A stretch of 5,862 nucleotides of DNA from Methanolinea sp. (lineage in GTDB: Archaea; Halobacteriota; Methanomicrobia; Methanomicrobiales; Methanospirillaceae). The translations under genes and the position numbers were made by a program. Every line of letters begins with the position of its first letter. Within the stretch, counting starts at the first letter, position 1. The notes beneath the pieces were generated by a model. It made no database searches. It was not told the DNA's origin and saw nothing but the letters and a program-made list of their open reading frames with translations. Location: positions 1-5,862 of the forward strand of contig DUGV01000291.1 in the NCBI GenBank assembly GCA_013331225.1, in the 5' to 3' direction. Below are positions 1-4,957 of this stretch, piece by piece.

Positions 1-18
1 GAAATATTTAAACATTTC
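1..18. repeat. 18-bp near-perfect palindrome with TATA-like core
   Basis: The sequence and its reverse complement differ at only one base pair (positions 6 and 13). The arms GAAAT/ATTTC flank a TTTAAA core. An AT-rich palindrome like this can be an archaeal TATA element read from either strand or a regulator site. It sits at the window edge, so its target gene is not visible. Chance occurrence in AT-rich DNA is possible. Confidence 0.35.
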
Positions 19-102
19 GTGATTTTCGTGCAATTTGTCCCCCATTATCTTTTTGCGCGGTTCTCCGGAACGATTACAAGCAGAGCATGCAGAATAAGAG
101 TA
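1..102. other. Short AT-rich non-coding stretch left of mtxX
   Basis: No supported gene lies here. The stretch follows the 3' end of the leftward mtxX gene. It contains an 18-bp near-palindrome at 1-18 centred on TTTAAA and a weak 4-bp hairpin at 60-71 (GTTC/GAAC arms around TCCG). No T-tract typical of an archaeal terminator is seen on the minus strand, so the leftward transcript may continue or end beyond the window. The TATA-like bases at 3-13 could belong to a gene left of the window. Confidence 0.5.
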
Positions 103-915
103 TCAGACTTTTTTCACTATATTATGACCTTTTTCTTGAAAAGGATTGTTTAAATTGACTTTTTGCCTATTGGACAAAAAATCTGCCAGATGAAGCGCGT
201 TGATGAAATCTGGCGAGGCGCGCGAAGTATCTACAAAGATTCTATCGATATTTAGGACTGGTGCGCCATGTCCGTGACCCGATCCGAGAAAGGTGAGCGT
301 ACGAAAGATCAAATTCCCGGAAATGCCGTCAGGAGCGATGATGACTCCGGCCTCGTTTACTGCATTCTCGATGAGGATTTCGGAGTGATGAGCCCCCGAA
401 AGGCGTGCGACCAGTTCTGCCTGTGCCATACTCTCGTCGACTCGTGGGTGTCTCCCGGCGTCCCCGAGCCTTCCTCCCGAAAGGATGGAGACACCCTCGC
501 GGAGGCCGAGGGTGCGAGCCAGTCTTTCAGACTTGCGGGCAAGCGATACCTTCTCCTGGACAGTCCATCCCTCATCTACTCCCACCGGGGCCAGGAGAAA
601 CTTCCTCCCATCACCCGTCTCGAGAAGCGCCGCTCTCTCGAGGCATTCCACCCCCGCCACTCTCTTGAGTGCAGAGAGCGTGGAATTGGAGGGGAGCGTC
701 CCTCTCACGGCAGCGTGGATTTTACCCTGGAAGAGATCGCGTACAAGGGCTTCGCCGGGATCGGGGTCTTCAACAATCTCGATGGTATCTGCCTGGACTA
801 ATTCTCCGGGGCGGCAGTATACTACAGCCCGTGACGGGCATCGTGAACCACGCACACTGGCAACGACTTTTTCGTGCTCCCCGAGAACCCCAATCCCAAT
901 CTTTAATGAGGGCAT
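103..915 (-). CDS. mtxX: Methanogenesis marker protein 4, MtxX (methyltransferase-related, phosphotransacetylase-like)
   Basis: The 270-residue protein matches the MtxX/methanogen marker 4 family as I know it. This family is confined to methanogens and is distantly related to phosphate acetyl/butyryltransferases; no reaction is established. Recognisable blocks are SILSGGRLGDAGR (143-155) followed by VD at 159-160, HSEILIENA (177-185), VIIAPDGISGNLIFRTLTFLG (191-211), then GHGHGAPVLN (213-222) and IFVDTSRA (226-233). The glycine-rich APDGISGN and GHGAPVL segments resemble the ligand-binding part of phosphotransacetylases. The start is an ATG inside the 3' end of the marker 2 gene (13-bp overlap, different frame) with no clear Shine-Dalgarno sequence, so translational coupling is likely. 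The last 23 residues (248-270) are Asn/Lys-rich and encoded by unusually AT-rich DNA, so they may be a lineage-specific extension. The protein is probably cytoplasmic: no signal peptide or membrane segment is visible. The family call is firm; the biochemical role is unknown. Confidence 0.9.
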   Translation of the reverse strand: MPSLKIGIGVLGEHEKVVASVRGSRCPSRAVVYCRPGELVQADTIEIVEDPDPGEALVRDLFQGKIHAAVRGTLPSNSTLSALKRVAGVECLERAALLETGDGRKFLLAPVGVDEGWTVQEKVSLARKSERLARTLGLREGVSILSGGRLGDAGRHPRVDESMAQAELVARLSGAHHSEILIENAVNEAGVIIAPDGISGNLIFRTLTFLGSGHGHGAPVLNIDRIFVDTSRASPDFINALHLADFLSNRQKVNLNNPFQEKGHNIVKKV

Positions 916-1916
916 GAGCCGTCATCTGAAAAAAGGCGCATGATGCCGTTTTTGTCGAAATTGAATACCTGAGAGGTGTCGTTCCCGAGCACCAACCTGA
1001 GCAGCCTGTCATGGGTTACCGTCCCGACAGGACAGGCGGTCATCCCGACTTCCTCAAAGCGCCTGGAGATCTCCGGGACATTCCGGTGAGGGGCAGTGAG
1101 GACAAAACCCATTCCCGGGTATATCCGTACCCACTGCTCAAAGGTCATGTGGTGTTCTGCGAGGTCGGGCATCGGGAGCCTGTCAAGGGCAACGGTAGCC
1201 CCTTTCCCGCTCACTTCGAGAAGCATCCCGAGTGTCCCGATTACCCCGGGATTGCTGATGTCCTTCCCGGCGGTGACCAGCCGGTCGCGACCGAGCCCCT
1301 CCAGCACCTTCACCTGTGACCGCACCTCGGCAGCAGTCTTCATCGTCACCGAGTCCCAGTTGAGGATACACGAGGGGTGGACCCTTCCATTGAGGTCGAC
1401 TGCCACGATCACGCAGTCACCTTCCCTCGCGGTATGCGAATAAATCACGGAGTCTTTCTGCGCCGTCCCGAGGATTGCCACATCGATCACGCTGTATGGT
1501 GTATCCGGATGGAGATGGCCTCCGACGATAGGAACCCCAAACTGTATTGAAGCGTCGTGCATCCCGGCGATCACCTGCTTCTGTATCCCTGAATCAGAGA
1601 TTGAGAAGACATCAACCATGGCGACGGGCCGGCCTCCCATCGCGGCAATGTCGTGGATATTGACGAGCACTGCGCAGTAACCGGCCCAGTAAGGATCCGC
1701 TTCCATCAACCGGCTCCAGATGCCGTCGGCAGCAAGGAGAAGGACTTCGTCGCCGTGCTCGATGACCGCGGCATCCTCGCCAAACGATGCCAGCACGCCA
1801 GGAGAATCGATCCGGACGGCTTTCACCATCTCGCCAATGGCGTGCTTGCGCCTGACCCCTTCGTACTCCCTTACCACCGATGCAATTTTTGCCGTAGATA
1901 CGCCGTTCAATTCCAT
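903..1916 (-). CDS. mmp2: Methanogenesis marker protein 2 (AIR synthase/PurM-related)
   Basis: This 337-residue protein belongs to the PurM/ThiL/HypE/SelD-like superfamily of ATP-using enzymes, in the methanogen-specific marker 2 branch. The N-terminal half carries the family's nucleotide-binding landmarks: SFGEDAAVI (44-52), LLAADG (60-65), NIHDIAAMGGRPVAMVD (86-102) and GVPIVGGHLHPDTPYSVID (127-145). The C-terminal half has DISNPGVIGTLGMLLEVSGKGA (219-240), the equivalent of the AIR synthase C-terminal domain, then GMGFVLT (268-274). Relatives phosphorylate or activate a carbonyl, carboxylate or carbamoyl oxygen with ATP, but the substrate of marker 2 is not established. The length is normal. 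The ATG at 1916 has no Shine-Dalgarno sequence; a TATA-like element centred about 24 bp upstream points to a leaderless or nearly leaderless mRNA. The gene overlaps downstream mtxX by 13 bp and is divergent from rfcL. Classic PurM-family proteins usually read GDDA where this one reads GEDA; the acidic character is kept. Confidence 0.92.
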   Translation of the reverse strand: MELNGVSTAKIASVVREYEGVRRKHAIGEMVKAVRIDSPGVLASFGEDAAVIEHGDEVLLLAADGIWSRLMEADPYWAGYCAVLVNIHDIAAMGGRPVAMVDVFSISDSGIQKQVIAGMHDASIQFGVPIVGGHLHPDTPYSVIDVAILGTAQKDSVIYSHTAREGDCVIVAVDLNGRVHPSCILNWDSVTMKTAAEVRSQVKVLEGLGRDRLVTAGKDISNPGVIGTLGMLLEVSGKGATVALDRLPMPDLAEHHMTFEQWVRIYPGMGFVLTAPHRNVPEISRRFEEVGMTACPVGTVTHDRLLRLVLGNDTSQVFNFDKNGIMRLFSDDGSCPH

Positions 1917-1936
1917 AGAGACAACAGAGCCGGTTT

Positions 1937-1943
1937 GTTATAT
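1937..1943 (-). promoter_or_regulatory. Putative TATA box for the marker 2-mtxX operon
   Basis: The minus strand reads ATATAAC, centred about 24 bp upstream of the marker 2 ATG. Archaeal TATA boxes sit roughly 26 bp before the transcription start, so transcription would begin at or next to the start codon. That agrees with the lack of a Shine-Dalgarno sequence. A second AT-rich candidate further upstream (about 1965-1978) cannot be excluded and may serve both directions. Confidence 0.45.
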
Positions 1944-1957
1944 CTCATTGGAGCATC

Positions 1958-1966
1958 ATCAGTGAT
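1958..1966. repeat. Small palindrome ATCA-G-TGAT between divergent promoters
   Basis: A 9-bp dyad with 4-bp arms lies in the middle of the 82-bp region between marker 2 and rfcL, abutting the putative rfcL TATA element. Its position would suit a regulator contacting both promoters, but the dyad is short and could be chance. Confidence 0.25.
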
Positions 1967-1977
1967 AATTTATTTGA
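1967..1977 (+). promoter_or_regulatory. Putative TATA box for rfcL
   Basis: The AT-rich run AATTTATTTGA is centred about 26-27 bp upstream of the rfcL ATG, the normal archaeal TATA-to-start distance for a leaderless transcript. No convincing Shine-Dalgarno sequence precedes the ATG; AGGG at 1981-1984 is weak and about 14 bp away. Confidence 0.45.
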
Positions 1978-1998
1978 TACAGGGTCGAATCAAGTGGC

Positions 1999-3399
1999 AT
2001 GGACTGGGCGGAAAAATACCGGCCTGCACACCTCGACGAGGTGGTGGGAAACAGCACCGCGTTGCGCCAGATGCTGGAATGGGCCAGGACGTGGAGCCGG
2101 GACAGAAAGCCGCTCATCCTCTACGGCAAGCCGGGTACCGGCAAGACCTCCAGTGCGCACGCGCTTGCATCCGACATGGGCTGGGAGGTAATCGAGCTCA
2201 ATGCGAGCGATCAGCGGACTAAATCTGCCATTGAACGCGTCGCCGGGAGCGGAAGCACCACTGCGAGCCTCACCGGCGCACAGAGAAAGCTGATCATCAT
2301 CGATGAGGCGGATAACCTTCATGGGACCGCAGACAGGGGAGGTGCCCGTGCGATTGTTGATCTTATCAGGGGATCCCGCCAGCCGATTCTCCTCATCGCT
2401 AATGACCTCTACGCAATACCGGGCGAGATCAGGAGCCGGTGCGAGGGCGTCCAGTTCAAAGCGCTCCAGGCGCGTTCCATTGCCCCGCGTCTCCGTTACA
2501 TATGTGCAGCGGAGAAAGTTTCGTGCAGCGAGCAGGCCCTCCAGCGTATCTCTGAGGCGGCCCGTGGCGACATGAGGGCTGCAGTAAACATGCTCTATGC
2601 GTCCGCTGCCGGAAAAGAGAAGCTCAACGAGGAGATCCTCCCCTCCAGGAAAGACGAACGGTCATCCGTGTTTGATCTCGTCATCGCGCTTTATGGCAGG
2701 ACACCCGCCGATTCCCTTCTTGGTATCGCATACGAGGTGGACGAGACCCCCGACACCCTCATCCAGTGGATCGAGTCGAACCTTTCCGGGATTGGTGAGA
2801 TCGATGATCTTGACGCGGCATACTCCTCCCTTTCCCGGGCTGACGAATACCTCGGCTATACTTACCGCCAGCAGTACCACACGCTCTGGAGGTATGCGAC
2901 TGCCCTCATGGTGCTCGGTGTCGGCAGAGTGGCCGGAGGCAGGGGGCTCCATGCCCGGATATCCGCACCTGAGCGTTGGAGAAGGATGTCGTCGTACCAG
3001 AAACAGAAGGCGGTGAGGCTGTCAATGCTCCGGAAGGTCTCATCAGCTCTGCATATGCCGCAACGAACGTTTCTTGAGACCTACATGTCCCCGGTTGCGA
3101 TGGTCATCGACCGTGATCCTCTCACCTATGCACGGGAGTTCCTGCTCGATACCGACGAGCTTGACCTTTTCATCCATGACCGGGGACGTGCCGCCTCGGT
3201 CGCAAGGACGCTTGCTGCAGAAGAGAAGGAGCGGGAGATAAAGAGAGAGAAGGAGTCATCGGCCAGAAAGCGACGGGATGAGGGGGGTTCCGGCAGGCAG
3301 AAGGAGATCCCCCTCAAAAGAGACGATACGACACCATCGGTCGATACGCCCGGGAAGGCATCGCAGAAGGATCAGAAGACCCTCTTTGAAGGGTTCTGA
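1999..3399 (+). CDS. rfcL: Replication factor C large subunit (clamp loader)
   Basis: This is the 466-residue large subunit of archaeal RFC, the AAA+ ATPase that with RFC small subunits loads the PCNA ring onto primer-template DNA. The AAA+ module shows the N-terminal WAEKYRP box (3-9), Walker A GKPGTGKT (43-50), Walker B LIIIDEAD (98-105), sensor 1 at IAND (N135), an SRC motif (146-148) and sensor 2 at GDMRAA (R193). A helical collar region follows. Residues from about 405 to 458 are highly charged and probably disordered (runs such as [12 protein letters not shown]). The extreme C-terminus QKTLFEGF (459-466) is a good PIP box for binding PCNA. The length is typical of archaeal RfcL. The ATG at 1999 starts directly with the conserved MDWAEKYRP, so the start is well supported. 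The 3' end overlaps the convergent UPF0146 gene by 28 bp, and no terminator separates them. Confidence 0.97.
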   Translation: MDWAEKYRPAHLDEVVGNSTALRQMLEWARTWSRDRKPLILYGKPGTGKTSSAHALASDMGWEVIELNASDQRTKSAIERVAGSGSTTASLTGAQRKLIIIDEADNLHGTADRGGARAIVDLIRGSRQPILLIANDLYAIPGEIRSRCEGVQFKALQARSIAPRLRYICAAEKVSCSEQALQRISEAARGDMRAAVNMLYASAAGKEKLNEEILPSRKDERSSVFDLVIALYGRTPADSLLGIAYEVDETPDTLIQWIESNLSGIGEIDDLDAAYSSLSRADEYLGYTYRQQYHTLWRYATALMVLGVGRVAGGRGLHARISAPERWRRMSSYQKQKAVRLSMLRKVSSALHMPQRTFLETYMSPVAMVIDRDPLTYAREFLLDTDELDLFIHDRGRAASVARTLAAEEKEREIKREKESSARKRRDEGGSGRQKEIPLKRDDTTPSVDTPGKASQKDQKTLFEGF

Positions 3400-3800
3400 C
3401 GACGGGAGTAACGGTGGAGGACAACGCCGCAGTCTATCAGCTCGCCACCGTCCAGGAACCCTTCAAATCCAAGGTGGTACACGAGCAGATCGGAGTCGAC
3501 ATTGCGTGCGAGGCTGAGCAGGGCGGGCATCATCTCCTCGTGCGGCCGGATGGAGTAGATAAGATCGATATCCCGGTAAAGACATACTTCTGGGGAGAAG
3601 ATATCATCCTGTACAAACCGGATCCCGGGAACACCCCCAACCGCCCTGATATCTGTGCAAAACACTTTTACTCCCCGATTGTTCAGGATCAGGGCAACTT
3701 CCGGGTTCTCCCCGACCCCTATTTCCGCCGCGCAGCGGTAATGTTTTGCGATGTAGGACGCGATGCAATGCTCAATACGTTTAAGCCCCGCCATATCCAC
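3372..3800 (-). CDS. UPF0146 family protein (putative Rossmann, SAM-methyltransferase-like)
   Basis: This small 142-residue archaeal protein is of uncharacterised family UPF0146. It has a compact methyltransferase-like Rossmann core: glycine-rich [11 protein letters not shown] (26-36) after the first strand, an acidic residue ending the second strand in VFCTDIRA (47-53), FVQDDIF (62-68), and the family's hallmark [12 protein letters not shown] (79-90). These resemble SAM-binding motifs, but no substrate or activity is known to me and the protein is short for a complete methyltransferase. The start is ambiguous: GTG at 3800 (used here) or ATG at 3794, two codons in; neither has a Shine-Dalgarno sequence. 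Its beginning lies 12 bp from divergent amzA, and its last nine codons plus stop lie antisense to the end of rfcL. The tail [11 protein letters not shown] past the conserved core is basic. Confidence 0.85.
   Translation of the reverse strand: MDMAGLKRIEHCIASYIAKHYRCAAEIGVGENPEVALILNNRGVKVFCTDIRAVGGVPGIRFVQDDIFSPEVCLYRDIDLIYSIRPHEEMMPALLSLARNVDSDLLVYHLGFEGFLDGGELIDCGVVLHRYSRRQNPSKRVF
3777..3785 (+). promoter_or_regulatory. Weak candidate TATA box for amzA inside the UPF0146 5' coding end
   Basis: ACGTTTAAG, centred about 32 bp upstream of the amzA ATG, is the best AT-rich element at a plausible distance. Only 12 bp separate amzA from the UPF0146 start, so any amzA promoter has to overlap UPF0146 codons. 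The match to a TATA box is poor. Confidence 0.25.
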
Positions 3801-3812
3801 TTATATTGAGAG

Positions 3813-4334
3813 ATGGAACTGCTTATTTTTTGGGATGCCCGGGCTCCAGCCGGTATCCAGTCCGCATTTTCGAGGGAGATTGAACGCCTCCTCCCCCTCA
3901 AGACGAATATATGCGAAAGCCCCTTCGTGGTAACCGGCTACATCCCTTCAAGGCGCCAGACCAATGCCACATCGCTCCTTGACTCTCTTGACCTCTACAG
4001 GAAGCGCTCGGGTGTCAGCGGCCTGGTCCTCCTCGTGGTATCAGAGGACCTCTGCAGGCCAGGGGACGAATACCTCTTCGGCCTCTCCCGGCGGTCGACG
4101 GGGAACGCCGTGGTATCCACTGCCCGGCTGGGAAACGAGTTCTACGGGTATCCGCCTGACGACGGGGATCTCATTGACCGCCTGTCAAAGGAGTCCGCCC
4201 ACGAGGCAGGCCACCTCCTGGGACTTGCGCATTGCGCAGACCCGGAATGCATCATGCACAACCCTCTTCTCCTGGAGGACATCACAAGGCAGAAACGGGC
4301 ATTCTGTGCAGCATGCCGGGCACAGATCCCGTAA
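3813..4334 (+). CDS. amzA: Archaemetzincin, zinc-dependent peptidase
   Basis: This 173-residue protein is a predicted metallopeptidase of the archaemetzincin family (MEROPS M54), minimal relatives of the metzincins present in archaea and vertebrates. The zinc signature is complete: HEAGHLLGLAHC (130-141) gives the three histidine ligands of the catalytic zinc (H130, H134, H140) and catalytic base E131. C141, C146, C165 and C168 would form the second, four-cysteine zinc site. M148 is the Met-turn residue. The N-terminal strand MELLIFWD, the segment GLVLLVVSEDLCRPGDEYLFG (70-90) and STARLGNEFYG (102-112) fit the family core. There is no signal peptide, so it should be cytoplasmic; the natural substrate is unknown. 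The length is normal. The ATG at 3813 has only GAGAG directly before it, too close for a normal ribosome binding site, suggesting a leaderless start. A T-rich tract downstream probably ends the transcript. Confidence 0.95.
   Translation: MELLIFWDARAPAGIQSAFSREIERLLPLKTNICESPFVVTGYIPSRRQTNATSLLDSLDLYRKRSGVSGLVLLVVSEDLCRPGDEYLFGLSRRSTGNAVVSTARLGNEFYGYPPDDGDLIDRLSKESAHEAGHLLGLAHCADPECIMHNPLLLEDITRQKRAFCAACRAQIP
3823..3832 (-). promoter_or_regulatory. Candidate TATA box for UPF0146 inside the amzA 5' coding end
   Basis: The minus strand reads AAAAAATAAG, centred about 27 bp upstream of the UPF0146 GTG and 33 bp upstream of the alternative ATG. This spacing fits an archaeal promoter giving a leaderless or very short leader. 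The element lies within the first codons of amzA, so the two divergent promoters would interpenetrate. Confidence 0.35.
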
Positions 4335-4368
4335 CCCCAACTGGAGGGGGATAGGCCTGATTCCTTGC

Positions 4369-4379
4369 TTTTATTTTTT
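4369..4379 (+). terminator. T-rich terminator candidate after amzA
   Basis: TTTTATTTTTT lies 34 bp past the amzA stop. Archaeal RNA polymerase terminates on U-rich tracts, with or without a hairpin. A weak stem (CCCC/GGGG around seven bases, 4335-4349) precedes the tract but is separated from it. This is the clearest terminator-like element in the window. Confidence 0.5.
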
Positions 4380-4392
4380 GGGAGCCACTCCC
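4380..4392. repeat. Perfect dyad GGGAG-CCA-CTCCC beside the CBS-gene TATA box
   Basis: Two 5-bp arms separated by three bases sit between the amzA T-tract and the TATA-like element at 4393-4399. The site covers the position of the transcription factor B recognition element, so it could be an operator for the downstream gene. It follows the T-tract, so it is not a standard terminator stem. Function is inferred only from placement. Confidence 0.3.
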
Positions 4393-4399
4393 TTTATAT
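4393..4399 (+). promoter_or_regulatory. TATA box for the CBS-domain gene
   Basis: TTTATAT is a good archaeal TATA element, about 52 bp before the ATG. Transcription would start near 4420-4425, leaving a leader of roughly 25 bases that contains an SD-like site. It is the strongest promoter candidate in the window. Confidence 0.55.
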
Positions 4400-4436
4400 G
4401 AACGCAGGCACCATCAACTCCCGAAGCGAAGGAATT

Positions 4437-4441
4437 AAGGA
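4437..4441 (+). promoter_or_regulatory. SD-like ribosome binding site for the CBS-domain gene
   Basis: AAGGA lies six bases before the ATG at 4448 and partly matches the archaeal anti-Shine-Dalgarno sequence. It is the only gene start in the window with a reasonable SD sequence at normal spacing, and it supports this ATG. Confidence 0.5.
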
Positions 4442-4447
4442 CCTTTT

Positions 4448-4957
4448 ATGTTGGAGAGGGATACGCATCCGGCTGATGAGGCTGCGGGTAACCAGCAGAA
4501 AAGTGCAGGAAAAGACATCGATATCATAGCCGTCTCAGATCTCATGACCCGCGACTTCGAAAAGATCCTTCCCGATACCCCGATCGACCACTGCATCACG
4601 CATTTCTCGCAAAGGGGCTGCAGGGACCTCGTGGTTGTCGACCACGAAGGCCGTTTTCTGGGGATCGTCACCCCCGTTGATCTCCTTACCCATCTCAGTC
4701 CCGCCATAGGTGTCCGGAGCAGGAAGAAGTCAGGGTGCATCGAGTGCATTATCGTGGGCAATGCATCGACTGCAGAGGACGTCATGGCGAGGAAGCATAT
4801 CACTGTTCGCGGGGATACTCCGGTCTCCGAGGCGCTCAGGCTGCTTGAGAAGTATCATCACCCTGACCTCGTGGTGGTCGACCAGGAGGGAGTTGCGATG
4901 GGGGTCGTCGAGATCTGCACAATCATCGCACATCTCAAGGTGACCGGGAAGGTTTAA
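4448..4957 (+). CDS. Protein with two CBS domains
   Basis: This 169-residue stand-alone CBS protein has two tandem CBS motifs and no attached enzymatic or DNA-binding domain. CBS 1 covers about 26-83 (VSDLMTRDFEKILPDTPI followed by DLVVVDHEGRFLGIVTPVDLL); CBS 2 covers about 105-163 (AEDVMARKHITVRGDTPV followed by DLVVVDQEGVAMGVVEICTII). A pair of such motifs folds into a Bateman module that commonly binds adenine nucleotides (AMP, ATP, SAM) and transmits energy or ligand status to a partner. The Asp at the end of each domain's loop that often contacts ribose is present in the first (TPVD, D78) but replaced in the second (VEIC), so the two sites may differ in affinity. The first 25 residues are polar and probably flexible. 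It has its own TATA box and SD site. It converges on the antiporter gene, sharing TTAA at the stops. The ligand and partner are unknown. Confidence 0.92.
   Translation: MLERDTHPADEAAGNQQKSAGKDIDIIAVSDLMTRDFEKILPDTPIDHCITHFSQRGCRDLVVVDHEGRFLGIVTPVDLLTHLSPAIGVRSRKKSGCIECIIVGNASTAEDVMARKHITVRGDTPVSEALRLLEKYHHPDLVVVDQEGVAMGVVEICTIIAHLKVTGKV

Noticed and set aside
60..71. Short hairpin GTTC-TCCG-GAAC
   Set aside because: A 4-bp stem is too short to call an RNA element; no tRNA or other RNA fold could be built around it.
127..144. Inverted repeat CCTTTT...AAAAGG near the end of mtxX
   Set aside because: It lies inside the reading frame, is AT-rich and short, and is not followed by a T-tract on the minus strand, so it is not a credible terminator.
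268..801. Plus-strand open frame of 177 codons opposite mtxX
   Set aside because: It is antisense to a gene whose family motifs are clear; its translation is Arg/Ser/Pro-rich with no recognisable motif, typical of a shadow frame in GC-rich DNA.
485..943. Second plus-strand open frame (152 codons) over mtxX
   Set aside because: Low-complexity, Arg/Ser/Thr-rich composition and full overlap with mtxX; no start signal.
3414..3809. Plus-strand open frame of 131 codons opposite the UPF0146 gene
   Set aside because: Its translation looks protein-like, but the opposite strand contains the UPF0146 hallmark motifs, and this frame has no promoter or ribosome binding site distinct from rfcL.
4198..4316. 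Spacing of 16 residues between the Met-turn and the CxxC of AmzA
   Set aside because: The motif is often written with about 17 residues here, but all ligands are present and I cannot verify that the difference is outside normal family variation.
4435..4803. Minus-strand open frame of 122 codons opposite the CBS gene
   Set aside because: Shadow of the CBS coding sequence; no motif, and it would require transcription through the CBS promoter region.
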